A DNA stretch of 42,783 nucleotides from Methanothrix sp. (GTDB lineage Archaea > Halobacteriota > Methanosarcinia > Methanotrichales > Methanotrichaceae), in assembly GCA_011620785.1 (NCBI GenBank), contig WOYM01000083.1:1-42783 (forward strand), in the 5' to 3' direction. This document shows, in pieces, positions 6,894 through 15,564 of the stretch (the first letter of the stretch is position 1; every line of letters begins with the position of its first letter). The notes under the pieces are model-generated. The model was not told the origin of the DNA, did not search any database, and worked only from the letters and a program-made list of their open reading frames with translations. Position numbers and translations under genes: made by a program.

Positions 6894-8358
6894 AATCTAC
6901 AAAGGGAGGAAGGCGTGGACTGGCCTTCTTGCTCTGGTGCTGTTCTATTCTCTCCTGTTCAGCCCAGCCTCTGCCGATCGCATTCAAGCTGGCCAGGATA
7001 TCCAGTCGGCGATAAACTCCGCTCAGGCGGGGGATATCATAGCAGTCGGCCCGGGGACATATAGTTCCATCACCATAGACAGGCCATTGACCTTGATAGG
7101 CGAGGGCAGACCAGTGTTGAACGCTACCCAGCAGAATCCGGCGGTGGTGGTGAAGAGCGATGGGGTGACAATCGATGGCTTCGAGATCTACGGAGTGGGA
7201 AAGGACACCACCGCCAAGTTCGAATACTATATGGAAAACCGCGAGGCTGCCAGGGGCCAGCGCCTGGATATGCCCAACTCGGCAGTAGTGGTGGAGGGCA
7301 GCGACCTCGCCATTAAAAACAGCAGCATTTACGGAGCCCAGGCCGGGATTTATGCCCTGGATGCAGAGGGGATTACCCTCCAGGATTCCACATTGAATGG
7401 CTGCGATACGGGCCTATTCCTTCATGGAGGAAGGGGCCTTAATGTCTCAGGGTGCAACATAGTGAACTGCAAAAAATATGGGCTGGATATAGAGCAGTCA
7501 AGGGATATTGCGGTAAAGAACAACAGCATCATAAGAAACTCAAATATTGGCATCCTCTTAAGAGAGGGAAAATGGGCAGAGATGAATGATAATCTGATAT
7601 CGGAGTGCACCTTCGGCCTTTCCCTGTGGAATGCCTCATTCAATCAGGTGAGGAGAAACCAGCTCGACCATAACTACTACGGCATTCTGGTGACGAACTG
7701 GTCCAGCTATAATAACATCACCGACAACCTCCTAATCGACAATAGCAGAGGTGAGATCATCGATGGATTTGGCATCGGCCTATCCCTGCAGGAGAACAGC
7801 TGCCATAATATGGTCATCGGAAATGTCGCCCGGGGCAACTACAACGGCCTGGAGATCTCCAAAGGCTGCCAGTTCAATGCCGTCTATGCCAATAATGCCA
7901 CTGAGAATAAGCACGGCATAAGGATGAATGAGAACCGGAATAACCTCATATTTGGAAATAATTTTCAGTTTAATAACATCAATGCCTATGAGAACCAGAG
8001 CTGCAATATCTGGAATACCACTCTGGGCAACTATTATAGCGATTATAAGGGAGAAGATGAGAACAAGGACGGCATAGGAGATGTGCCCTACTCCCTTCCC
8101 GGACCGGAATCCAACTCCTTTGACCGCATGCCGTCGATCCGTCCTCTCAATGGAGGCAGGCTGGAGCGGGCAGATATAGGGGAACTGGTAAAAAAATATG
8201 TCATCGTTGAGCCGAATGAGGAGGCAGGGACTGCAGCCCGGCTGGTAGAAGGGGTTATGGTCATATCCCATCCCCAGCCCAGCTCTCCGCCCCAGTGGAA
8301 GGACTCTGAGCCTCTGGATGTGAGCAGTTCTCCCTTCCAGGAAGTGAATGATTTTTAG
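6847..8358 (+). CDS. Secreted NosD-like right-handed beta-helix protein
   Basis: A secreted protein of about 500 residues. A hydrophobic signal segment ends in LLFSPASA, followed by the standard opening IQAGQDIQSAINSAQAGDII and GPGTY. It then carries many ~22-residue parallel beta-helix (PbH1/NosD) repeats rich in N-N-x-I, such as ISECTFGLSLWNASFNQV. The helix ends with the capping motif GNYYSDYKGEDENKDGIGDVPYS, and the C-terminus is a short proline-rich tail. Such proteins are common on methanogen surfaces and may bind carbohydrate or other proteins. The start is uncertain: ATGs at 6841/6847 overlap purH, while a good GGGAGGAAGG at 6903-6912 points to a start near 6915-6937 where only GTG 6937 is in frame. 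Confidence 0.8.
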   Translation: MIWPWSSRVCAISDIRIYKGRKAWTGLLALVLFYSLLFSPASADRIQAGQDIQSAINSAQAGDIIAVGPGTYSSITIDRPLTLIGEGRPVLNATQQNPAVVVKSDGVTIDGFEIYGVGKDTTAKFEYYMENREAARGQRLDMPNSAVVVEGSDLAIKNSSIYGAQAGIYALDAEGITLQDSTLNGCDTGLFLHGGRGLNVSGCNIVNCKKYGLDIEQSRDIAVKNNSIIRNSNIGILLREGKWAEMNDNLISECTFGLSLWNASFNQVRRNQLDHNYYGILVTNWSSYNNITDNLLIDNSRGEIIDGFGIGLSLQENSCHNMVIGNVARGNYNGLEISKGCQFNAVYANNATENKHGIRMNENRNNLIFGNNFQFNNINAYENQSCNIWNTTLGNYYSDYKGEDENKDGIGDVPYSLPGPESNSFDRMPSIRPLNGGRLERADIGELVKKYVIVEPNEEAGTAARLVEGVMVISHPQPSSPPQWKDSEPLDVSSSPFQEVNDF

Positions 8359-9420
8359 ATGACTCTCCATACGGAAGGCTCAATCACATTCGAAGCCACG
8401 GGGGCCTTTTTCAATCCCCGGATGCAACTCAACCGGGATATAGGGGTGGCCATGACCAAAGCCCTGGGCATCAGCGAGTACCTTGATGCCCTATCAGCCA
8501 GCGGTATTCGGGGGATGAGGGTGGCAGCAGAGGCAGGGACGGAGAAGGTGACTCTCAATGATTTCGATCCCCGGGCGGTTCAGGTGATGCGAAGGAATGT
8601 GGCCCGAAATCAGCTGGACTGCATTGTCAGCGAAAAAAACGCCAATGTCCTGATGCACCAGGAGCACTTTCAGGCGGTAGACCTGGATCCATTCGGCTCT
8701 CCCTCCCCCTATATCTCTGCTGCCAGCAGATCTGCCCGCTCATACCTCTTCATCACCGCTACAGATACCGCACCTCTATGCGGGGCTCATCTGAAAAGCG
8801 GCATCCGAAAATATATGGCTGTTCCCCTGTGCACCGACTATCACCGGGAGATGGGGGCCCGAATCCTTCTTGGACTGGCGGCGCGCGAGCTGGCCCGGCT
8901 GGACAAGGGTACAGAGCCGTTGCTCACCCACGTCACCGATCACTATGTGCGCACCTACCTTCGAGTGGTCAAAGGGGCCGAAGCAGCAGACAGATCATTG
9001 CAGTCATTGGGATATTTGGAGCACTGCAATAGCTGCGGAAGCTTTGAGACTCTCAGGTTGCTGCATCCTGTGGGTATATGCCGCCACTGCCGTTCCAGAA
9101 CCGCCCTGGCCGGGCCCCTATGGCTGGGCAAAATACAGGATCCAGATGTCATTACCAGCGCCCTGGAAGCGGGGGATCTTGGCCCCAGAGCCAAAAAGAT
9201 CCTCAGCACCTGCGCGAAGGAGGTGGATGTGCCCATGTACTATGACCATCATAGCATCTGTGAGAAGCTCAGAATCACACCCGGCAAGATTGAGGATGTC
9301 ATATCGAGGTTGATGTCCCTGGGTCATCAGGCCTCACGTACTCATTTTGCCGGCCTTGGCATAAAGACCAACGCCACCCTTCCCGAGCTAGAGGAGGTTT
9401 TGAGAGAAAACAATATCTGA
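8359..9420 (+). CDS. trm1: tRNA (guanine26-N2)-dimethyltransferase Trm1
   Basis: A 353-residue enzyme that transfers two methyl groups from SAM to guanine-26 of tRNAs. The N-terminal Rossmann-type domain has LDALSASGIRGMRVA as the SAM loop, the acidic strand end LNDFDPRAV and the signature DPFGSP at 110-115, which is characteristic of Trm1. The C-terminal half contains a zinc-binding cluster (CNSCGSF and CRHCRS). Length is normal for archaeal Trm1. The ATG follows immediately on the stop of the beta-helix gene, so translation is probably coupled. A T-rich terminator follows the gene. Confidence 0.95.
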   Translation: MTLHTEGSITFEATGAFFNPRMQLNRDIGVAMTKALGISEYLDALSASGIRGMRVAAEAGTEKVTLNDFDPRAVQVMRRNVARNQLDCIVSEKNANVLMHQEHFQAVDLDPFGSPSPYISAASRSARSYLFITATDTAPLCGAHLKSGIRKYMAVPLCTDYHREMGARILLGLAARELARLDKGTEPLLTHVTDHYVRTYLRVVKGAEAADRSLQSLGYLEHCNSCGSFETLRLLHPVGICRHCRSRTALAGPLWLGKIQDPDVITSALEAGDLGPRAKKILSTCAKEVDVPMYYDHHSICEKLRITPGKIEDVISRLMSLGHQASRTHFAGLGIKTNATLPELEEVLRENNI

Positions 9421-9449
9421 AAATTTATAAAAATTGATATTCTTTTTTT
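9412..9449 (+). terminator. Likely terminator of the purH-trm1 run
   Basis: AATATC (9412-9417) and GATATT (9436-9441) form an AT-rich stem at the trm1 stop codon, followed after one base by seven T residues (9443-9449). T-tracts alone often suffice in archaea. The TTTATAAA inside the loop could also be a TATA box for a small downstream transcript. Confidence 0.5.
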
Positions 9450-9469
9450 CCACCTAAAACTTAATAAAG

Positions 9470-9581
9470 GAGAAGAGATGTAATAGTGATAGCTGCATTA
9501 TGATAGGATAATGCAGGAATTCGCGGCACGAGGTGACGTTTATTACCCCCTTCATTGCTACTCCCTTTCGCATCTCGTGCC
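9470..9581 (+). ncRNA. Candidate structured RNA with two hairpins after a start-stop codon pair
   Basis: A TATA-like TTTATAAA (9424-9431) precedes a compact structured stretch. AAAGGAG then ATG at 9478 is followed at once by the three stops TAA, TAG and TGA. Next come a perfect 9-bp hairpin, CTGCATTAT (9493-9501) with ATAATGCAG (9508-9516), and a second pair, GGCACGAGGTG (9525-9535) with CATCTCGTGCC (9571-9581), 11 bp with one G-U and a 35-nt loop. No protein-like frame spans it. It could be a small RNA or the leader of the F420-dependent NADP reductase gene at 9740. No known RNA family is recognised. Confidence 0.4.
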
Positions 9582-9739
9582 ATCCCTTATTACGCATTAT
9601 AACATGAGTAAAATAATCCGGGATTGCTCAGGTTTTATTTTTATATGATCCGTTCTCGACCCGATCCTATCTTATCCATTCTCATCCCCCAATGGCTCTG
9701 ACCCAAAAATGTAATAATGGGCTGGATAACGTGTCACTC

Positions 9740-10411
9740 ATGAAGATTGCTCTTGTTGGTGGGACAGGCGACATAGGTATGGGATTTGCCCTGCGCTTGA
9801 TGTGCGCTCATGAGATCATCATCGGTTCGCGTAAAGAGGATAAGGCCAGGGAGAGCGCCAGTGCAATTATGCCGCTTGAGGGCGCGAATGGGAATATATG
9901 GGGAACTGATAATGCCAGCGCAGTAGCGGAGGCGGACGCGGTCATTCTCTGTGTCCCACCTGAACATCTGAAATCTGTAACCTGTGATCTATCCACATCC
10001 TTCAACCACCAGCTTGTGATCTCTCCCGTTGTCCCCATGAGCTACGATGGCAAGTTCTTCCGCTTCAACCCTCCGCCAGAGGGCAGCTCCGCCCTGCAGG
10101 CCAAGTCGCTCCTCCCTCCCCCGATAAGAGTCGTCGCCGCTTTTCACACCGTGCCTGCCGCCTCTCTCCAGGCGAGAGATAGAATTTTGAAAGGCGATGT
10201 CCTGATATGTGGTGACGATGCAGAGGCCGTGGATATGGTCAAGAGCATGACCCTGGAGATAAAGAACCTCCGGCCTCTATTTGTCGGCCCTCTGGCCGCC
10301 TCGTCCCAGGTGGAGAGCTTGACCCCCATGCTCCTTAACGTCGCCCGGAAGAATAAGATCAAAGAGGCAGGGGTAAGTATAATATCGGAGAGACCGCCTG
10401 CTCCTAATTGA
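9740..10411 (+). CDS. npdG: F420-dependent NADP(+) reductase
   Basis: A 223-residue cytoplasmic enzyme that passes hydride between reduced coenzyme F420 and NADP+, supplying NADPH in methanogens. The N-terminal dinucleotide loop GGTGDIG is at 7-13, and GSRKEDKARE follows the second strand, with S/R/K residues expected to hold the 2'-phosphate of NADP. DAVILCVPPEHL and VVAAFHTVPAASL match the family, which is related to oxidoreductases with an F420 pocket near the HTVPA segment. The ATG at 9740 gives the conserved N-terminus; the frame is open 16 codons further upstream. No strong ribosome-binding site is visible. It converges on the TraB-like gene with a 4-bp gap. Confidence 0.92.
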   Translation: MKIALVGGTGDIGMGFALRLMCAHEIIIGSRKEDKARESASAIMPLEGANGNIWGTDNASAVAEADAVILCVPPEHLKSVTCDLSTSFNHQLVISPVVPMSYDGKFFRFNPPPEGSSALQAKSLLPPPIRVVAAFHTVPAASLQARDRILKGDVLICGDDAEAVDMVKSMTLEIKNLRPLFVGPLAASSQVESLTPMLLNVARKNKIKEAGVSIISERPPAPN

Positions 10412-10415
10412 TATT

Positions 10416-11705
10416 TTAGATCATTCCGCTCAGAGCCTCTATCACCATGCTTGGCAGCTCGGTCGGATTGATCAAATCCATCACCTTCCATATGACATAG
10501 ACCCCGATGAAGGTGCCTGCCATGGCTCCGAGATTGGACAGCGATGCCACCAACAGGACTTTGAAGAGGCGGTTATTCATCATCTGGCGGTAGCTTTCCG
10601 CCTGGGGAAGCTCTTTTAAGTCAGAGACGGTGGGCTTGATCCTCCAGGCCTCTACCATGCCCGCAAACCAGCCCGCGGCCATAAATGGATTGAGTGTTGT
10701 CATCCAGGCGATGCCGAATGCCGTTAAAACAGAGAGCGGATGGCCCCGGGCTAAGATCACCCCCAGGGCTGATAGAGTGCCCGTTATCACAAACCATATG
10801 GCAAAGGCTAAAACCAGGCTTCTGCTGGATTGAGCGGTGATCACCAACAGGGCAATCATCACCAGGATGGTCAATGTCACCACCGCGCCGAATACCCGGG
10901 AAAAGGTGATCTTCTTTTTGGCCTTTACATTCAGGCTCTCTATGGCGGGAATGGCCTGGGGGTTTCTCAGATGCCTCTCTATTCCCTCCTTATGGCCAGC
11001 CCCCACCACTGCCAGCACCCTGCCTTGCCTGGAGAGGCTGAGCAGGTTTCGGGCCAGGTATGCATCTCTCTCGTCGACCAGAACGCTGGCCGCCCCGGGA
11101 GAGATCTTGCGAAACTCGCCTATCATCTGGGATACAACATCATCCTGAGTGATGTTATCGATATCAATCTCCTCTTCCTCCCCCCATAAGGCCCCCTGGA
11201 TCAGAGATCCGATCAGCCTAATCTTGTCGAAGAATCCCATGGCAGACCAGAAGCGTTGAATGGTAATTCCCACATCCCTGTCCACCAGAGCCACCCTGGC
11301 ACCAGTGCTCTGCGCTGCCCGAATCGCCGCCAGCATCTCCGAGCCGGGCTTGACCCCCATCTTCTGGCCGATCTTCTGCTGCATATAGGCAAGGAGCAAC
11401 TGCACCAGGAACACGTAGAGCTTTCCGCCACTTAACAGCTTGCCGATCTCGATCTCGGACTTCTCCTCCTGTCCGGTCAGGGCTTTGTAGCGAGAGAGAC
11501 ACAGCTCCACTGCCACTATGTCCGGCCTTGTCTCCTCGATCCTTCTGACCACTTCCAGAGCGCTTTTCTCTGAGACATGCGCCGTTCCCACTATGGTTAT
11601 CTCGTGGGAGAACCCCTCAGTCAGGTCGGCGCCAGCATCAGGCTCTATTATCCTGCATGTCGGCTCCGGGCAGTCTTCCTTTGCTGCCGTCTTATCCAAA
11701 TCCAA
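10416..11705 (-). CDS. TraB/PrgY-family membrane protein
   Basis: A protein of about 430 residues related to TraB, a family first known from pheromone shut-down in enterococci and widespread in archaea. The N-terminal domain carries the family signature HEITIVGTAHVSEKSALEV and DIVAVELCLSRYKAL, with conserved GTAHVS and E/R residues, and later VGAGHKEGI. The C-terminal third has about four membrane helices. TraB proteins resemble metal-dependent peptidases of the GumN/Tiki type, so a membrane-linked peptidase role is possible. A TTG at 11705 with GAGGT 7 nt upstream is the best start. The frame is open to 11792, but that part overlaps the preceding protease gene. It lies 13 bp downstream of the site-2 protease gene and is probably co-transcribed. 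Confidence 0.85.
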   Translation of the reverse strand: MDLDKTAAKEDCPEPTCRIIEPDAGADLTEGFSHEITIVGTAHVSEKSALEVVRRIEETRPDIVAVELCLSRYKALTGQEEKSEIEIGKLLSGGKLYVFLVQLLLAYMQQKIGQKMGVKPGSEMLAAIRAAQSTGARVALVDRDVGITIQRFWSAMGFFDKIRLIGSLIQGALWGEEEEIDIDNITQDDVVSQMIGEFRKISPGAASVLVDERDAYLARNLLSLSRQGRVLAVVGAGHKEGIERHLRNPQAIPAIESLNVKAKKKITFSRVFGAVVTLTILVMIALLVITAQSSRSLVLAFAIWFVITGTLSALGVILARGHPLSVLTAFGIAWMTTLNPFMAAGWFAGMVEAWRIKPTVSDLKELPQAESYRQMMNNRLFKVLLVASLSNLGAMAGTFIGVYVIWKVMDLINPTELPSMVIEALSGMI

Positions 11706-11718
11706 ATCGATTACCTCT

Positions 11719-12819
11719 TCAGTCCTGCCCTGAGCATAGCTCGATGGCCCTGACCAGGTCTTCTCTGGAGACGATGCCCACCAGGCGGCCATCAGACATT
11801 ACTGGCAGCCGGCGGATATTCATCTTGTTCATCATCATCATCGCAGCAGATGCCTCCTCTGAAGGACCGATCACATATAACTTTCTTGTCATAACCTCAG
11901 ACACTCGGGTATCTGCGCGATCCTTCTCCGCAACGCTCTGCAGGTCCGAAAGGGTCACCACACCGATCACTTCATCACCGGACACGACAGGATAGCCCCG
12001 GTGCTTCTCCTCGAACATATGCTCTTTCAAATCCTGCAGGGTCATATCCGGGTCGACGGTGTGCACATCCTCCGACATTATATCCATGACCCTCGTACCC
12101 TCCAGGCTCACACTGATCTGGGTTGCCTTCTCCTCCTCTGAGGCTCCGACATAGACGAAGAAGGCCACAAAGAGGAGGATGAAGTTGAAGGAGAATAGGC
12201 CGAGGACGAACATGATGATCGCGAAGAGTTTTCCGATGCTGGCCGCCCGCTGGGTGGCTTTTATGTATGGCATCTGGGTGGCAAACCAGGCCCGCAGGAG
12301 CCGGCCCCCATCCATGGGAAAAGCGGGCAGCAGATTGAAGAGCATGAGGATGATGTTCAAGAGGCCCAGCATCCAGAGCATTATGCCAAGAGGGCTGCCT
12401 TCATCCAGCAATGTGGCGAGAAGAATTCCCATCAGGCCCAGGATTCCGCTCACAGCAGGCCCGGCAAAGGCCATTTGGAGCTCCAGGCGGGGATTTCTGG
12501 GTATCTCCTCCATGGCAGAGACCCCTCCAAAGAAGTAGAGGGTGATGCTCCTTATGGCGATTCCATTCTTGAGGGCGATATAGCTGTGCCCCAGCTCGTG
12601 AAGGGCCACACAGGTGAAGAGGACCAATGAGAAGATCAGAGAGTAGGCCCATCTCAGGCTGGCTGGCGTGATCTCGCCAAAGCCATAGCTCCTCCCCAGG
12701 ACCTGCTGGCTGAAGGAGGCAAAGGCCCAGGCTATGTAGAGGATGACCAGCAGAAAGGACCAGTGCAGCTGCACCGGTATTCCCATGATCTTCCCCAACT
12801 GCAATGAAGAGTTCATCAT
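11719..12819 (-). CDS. Site-2 protease family (M50) metalloprotease with two CBS domains
   Basis: A 366-residue intramembrane zinc protease. HELGH at 74-78 is the zinc site, and NLLPAFPMDGG at 162-172 supplies the third ligand (D170). About six membrane helices cover 15-225. Two CBS domains fill the C-terminus (about 240-362: MDIMSEDVHTVDPDMTLQDL and VSEVMTRKLYVIGPSEEASA). CBS pairs usually bind adenine nucleotides, so cleavage may respond to energy state. This M50-CBS layout (SpoIVFB-like) is common in archaea; natural substrates are generally unknown. The adjacent TraB-like gene could make a membrane proteolysis unit. The ATG or the next ATG (M2) could start translation. Confidence 0.93.
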   Translation of the reverse strand: MMNSSLQLGKIMGIPVQLHWSFLLVILYIAWAFASFSQQVLGRSYGFGEITPASLRWAYSLIFSLVLFTCVALHELGHSYIALKNGIAIRSITLYFFGGVSAMEEIPRNPRLELQMAFAGPAVSGILGLMGILLATLLDEGSPLGIMLWMLGLLNIILMLFNLLPAFPMDGGRLLRAWFATQMPYIKATQRAASIGKLFAIIMFVLGLFSFNFILLFVAFFVYVGASEEEKATQISVSLEGTRVMDIMSEDVHTVDPDMTLQDLKEHMFEEKHRGYPVVSGDEVIGVVTLSDLQSVAEKDRADTRVSEVMTRKLYVIGPSEEASAAMMMMNKMNIRRLPVMSDGRLVGIVSREDLVRAIELCSGQD

Positions 12820-12922
12820 GTGCTAGTATCACCCAAACATTAATAGGTCTTTTGTCTTTTGATAATTTATGGCGCAAATGGTGGGCACCAGGCAGAAAGC
12901 AATTTTTATTAATTTATTAAGT

Positions 12923-12979
12923 GAGCGGGTAGGAGAGTGGGGGTTCAGTGTGGATTCTAAAAACTAGGATTACCCGCTC
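12923..12979 (-). terminator. Inverted repeat at the 3' end of the aldolase gene
   Basis: GAGCGGGTA (12923-12931) and TACCCGCTC (12971-12979) are perfect 9-bp inverted repeats. The second arm overlaps the last codons and stop of the aldolase gene, and the first is followed on the minus strand by AT-rich sequence. The long loop (39 nt) makes a plain terminator uncertain. The AT-rich stretch at 12900-12921 also resembles TATA boxes. Confidence 0.35.
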
Positions 12980-13575
12980 GATTTAAAAGTGTGTTGGTTA
13001 AGATATAAATTTTTCCCCTGGGGGTAGCAATTCGCCAGATATCTCACCAGAGAGCTATGCTCTACCATGCAGGCTGCGGTATAGGCCTCCATCAGGGTCC
13101 CGCCTGCAGCAAATACGCCATGTCCCCTGGCGATGCAGGTCATATGGGACTTAAGGGCTAAAGATGCGGCCTCAGCGAGCATATCGGTCCCCAGCTTGCC
13201 CTCGATTATAGGCACCTCTCCCAGAAAGAGAACGCCCTCGCTATCGATTGGCTCCACCTTCTCCATTTCCACCATAGACAGGACAACCGCATATGGAGAA
13301 TGGGTATGGATGATGGCCATCTTCCCAGTATTCAGGTAAATCGCCCGGTGAACGCAGGTCTCTATGCTGGCAATCTTATCCATCTCACAGGGATTCTCTA
13401 AGCTGACCTCCACCACCATGGACGAATCCAGCTCGTCGAGCATCGATCCCGTAGCGGTGATGAATATCCTGCCATCCTGGCAGATGCTGATATTTCCGAA
13501 TCGAGAGCTTGTGAGTCCTGAGGAGACAACCTTTCTGCCAAACCGCGCGATCTCCTGCCAGGCATCGCTCGTCAT
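12970..13575 (-). CDS. Class II aldolase/adducin family protein (L-fuculose-phosphate aldolase-like)
   Basis: A 201-residue zinc-dependent aldolase-type enzyme. The metal ligands are visible as H90 and H92 in HTHSPYA and H152 in ARGHGVF, and E72 in SIETCVHRAIY fits the catalytic acid. FGNIS near residue 26 fits the phosphate-binding loop. In methanogens a fuculose-1-phosphate aldolase of this type yields lactaldehyde, a source of lactate for coenzyme F420 and a step in deoxysugar salvage; that specific role here is inferred. It begins 4 bp after the subtilase stop with a GGAGAGG site inside the protease end, so the two are coupled, though they have no obvious shared function. Confidence 0.85.
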   Translation of the reverse strand: MTSDAWQEIARFGRKVVSSGLTSSRFGNISICQDGRIFITATGSMLDELDSSMVVEVSLENPCEMDKIASIETCVHRAIYLNTGKMAIIHTHSPYAVVLSMVEMEKVEPIDSEGVLFLGEVPIIEGKLGTDMLAEAASLALKSHMTCIARGHGVFAAGGTLMEAYTAACMVEHSSLVRYLANCYPQGKNLYLNQHTFKSSG

Positions 13576-13579
13576 CTCA

Positions 13580-15469
13580 TCACCTCTCCAGCAGACGGAA
13601 AGGGACGGCTATTGACTCCATCTCCCCAAATCCACCCACCAGATCGACGGATATCTCATAATCCCCGGCCGTCCAGAAGCTCGTCTCCCAGCGGGCGGAG
13701 TATATGCCGTTGCCATCCACGTCGTCCATGGGAATCTCCAGATTTCTGTCTGGCCCGATGATTTTGGTGTTTAAGGACTTGATCTCTCCAGAGGCTTGGG
13801 CCTCTACCATCACCGGCTCGCCTTCTGTGGCCTCATCCCGGTTCAGCCTTACATCGACTAGATCAGGAGGATAAAGCTCCTCTTTCGGGGCGTTGATGCT
13901 CTTGAGGGCTCGGGTCAGGTTGAGAGCTCCATAGCCATAGAGGTTATCCTTTCCCTCCTGCCCCAGCTCATCTGCGGTCTTGAGCAGCAGCCTCTTGATA
14001 TCTGCTGGCTGCAGTTCAGGATCCGCCTCCAGCAGAACAGCTGATGCTCCGGAGACTTGAGGAACAGCCATTGATGTGCCGCTCACTGAGCTCAGGCCAT
14101 TCTTGGAGCCAGCCAGGGCGGAAGGGACATCAACCCCCAGAGTGACCAGGTCCGGCTTGATCTCTCCGGTCAGGGTCGGGCCGCGTGATGATTGTTCGAA
14201 TATCAATCCGGTGCGATCAATGGCCCCTATGGTTATCACCTTCTCTGCGCCACCGGGCATGACAATGGTGGAGGGCGAAGGCCCGGAGTTTCCGGCGGCG
14301 ACACACATGATCAGCCCCTCCTCGACCATCCGGTCGCAGGCCTCGTCCAGCAGAGATGCTCCGTCAGAAGGCCCCTCTCCGCCCACGCTAAACGATATGA
14401 TCTTTATCCCGTAGCGATCCTTATTATCCAGGCACCAGTCCAGAGCTTTAAGAGCATCGGATAGATAGCATGCTCCATCCCTGTCCATAACCTTGATCAC
14501 CACAAGTTCCGCTCCCGGCGCTACTCCCATGCCCAGGTCGCCGGCGATCAGGCTGGCGCAGTGTGTGCCATGGCCGTTGTCGTCATAAGGTTCTGTCTGA
14601 TTGTTCACGAAGTCCTGGAATGCGACGATCTTCCGGGACAAAGCCTCATGATCGGCATCTGCGCCGGTATCGATCAGAGCCACAGTAACCCCCTCGCCCT
14701 TTGGGCCGGAGATCTCTCTGGGATCATCTATGATCGAAGGCCCAGAATTCGAGCTGCTCGTGCTGGCAGCAGAGAGCACGGTGAGCTTCTGATCGGTGTA
14801 CACCCCTCGGACGCCGTCGGTTTTGGCGATCTTTTCCAGGTTGTCCGAGGAGACGGTCATTGCGCTCCCGGGCAGGACCTTGAACCTCTTCTCCAGAGAG
14901 GAGCCGACGCCGGTAAGGTTCCCTTTAAGGTCGCCCTCATGAAGCACAATGACCTTCAGGTCTTTGGCTTTCTGCTCCTCCAGGCTGTCTTCTATTCCAT
15001 TGCCATTGAGATCCCTGGGATCGCGGATGGTGATCTTCTTGGACTCGTCCTTCGCCGCATTGCCGAACTTGTCTACGGCTATGATTGTCACATTGTAGGT
15101 TCCCGCAGGCATATTGGAGCCGCAATAGCCGGTGAAAGTGCCATCTCGGTCTAAATCTATCATGAGGTTCATCCGATTGCCTATATCAGCATAGACCATT
15201 CCCAGGCCGGAAGGATCGTGGACCCGGGCATTTATCTCGCTCCTGGGGTCGCCTGTCTTGAGAATGGAGGGGCTCACGCTCACCCCATAGATGACCGGAG
15301 CAGCGCCATCGTCGACGCTTGGTCTTAGGCGATTTTCGTACTCCTTCTGAAACCAGGCGGTTGCCTTATTGTTCTCCAGGGCATTTTGTATCGGAAAAGC
15401 GGATGCATAGCTGACCAGGCTGAGCAGGAGAACAAAGCGGAGGATATGGCTAGGATTCAATGGTCTCAC
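13580..15469 (-). CDS. Secreted subtilisin-like serine protease (S8)
   Basis: A 629-residue secreted protease. A signal peptide covers about residues 1-24 (ends VSYASA). Residues 55-150 look like an Ig-like pro-region domain. An inhibitor-like propeptide near 170-230 (LKVIVLHEGD, VRGVYTDQK) precedes the S8 catalytic domain: D267 in VALIDTGAD, H300 in DDNGHGTHCASL, N394 as oxyanion residue and S466 in VSGTSMAVPQVSG. The C-terminal 100 residues form another beta-sandwich domain. The start is a GTG at 15469 preceded by GGAG. It probably acts in the envelope or outside the cell, possibly maturing the beta-helix proteins encoded nearby. The triad is intact, so activity is expected. Confidence 0.93.
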   Translation of the reverse strand: MRPLNPSHILRFVLLLSLVSYASAFPIQNALENNKATAWFQKEYENRLRPSVDDGAAPVIYGVSVSPSILKTGDPRSEINARVHDPSGLGMVYADIGNRMNLMIDLDRDGTFTGYCGSNMPAGTYNVTIIAVDKFGNAAKDESKKITIRDPRDLNGNGIEDSLEEQKAKDLKVIVLHEGDLKGNLTGVGSSLEKRFKVLPGSAMTVSSDNLEKIAKTDGVRGVYTDQKLTVLSAASTSSSNSGPSIIDDPREISGPKGEGVTVALIDTGADADHEALSRKIVAFQDFVNNQTEPYDDNGHGTHCASLIAGDLGMGVAPGAELVVIKVMDRDGACYLSDALKALDWCLDNKDRYGIKIISFSVGGEGPSDGASLLDEACDRMVEEGLIMCVAAGNSGPSPSTIVMPGGAEKVITIGAIDRTGLIFEQSSRGPTLTGEIKPDLVTLGVDVPSALAGSKNGLSSVSGTSMAVPQVSGASAVLLEADPELQPADIKRLLLKTADELGQEGKDNLYGYGALNLTRALKSINAPKEELYPPDLVDVRLNRDEATEGEPVMVEAQASGEIKSLNTKIIGPDRNLEIPMDDVDGNGIYSARWETSFWTAGDYEISVDLVGGFGEMESIAVPFRLLER

Positions 15470-15564
15470 TCTTAACTCCAGCTATCCTTTTCGATATTCT
15501 TATATTTGCTGGTGTCATTTCACCGAGTCCAGCTCCAGCATCGCCCGATCGATTTGACTCAGGG

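Noticed and set aside
12401..12877. Minus-strand frame of 158 codons overlapping the site-2 protease
   Set aside because: It is out of frame with the conserved HELGH protein and has no domain.
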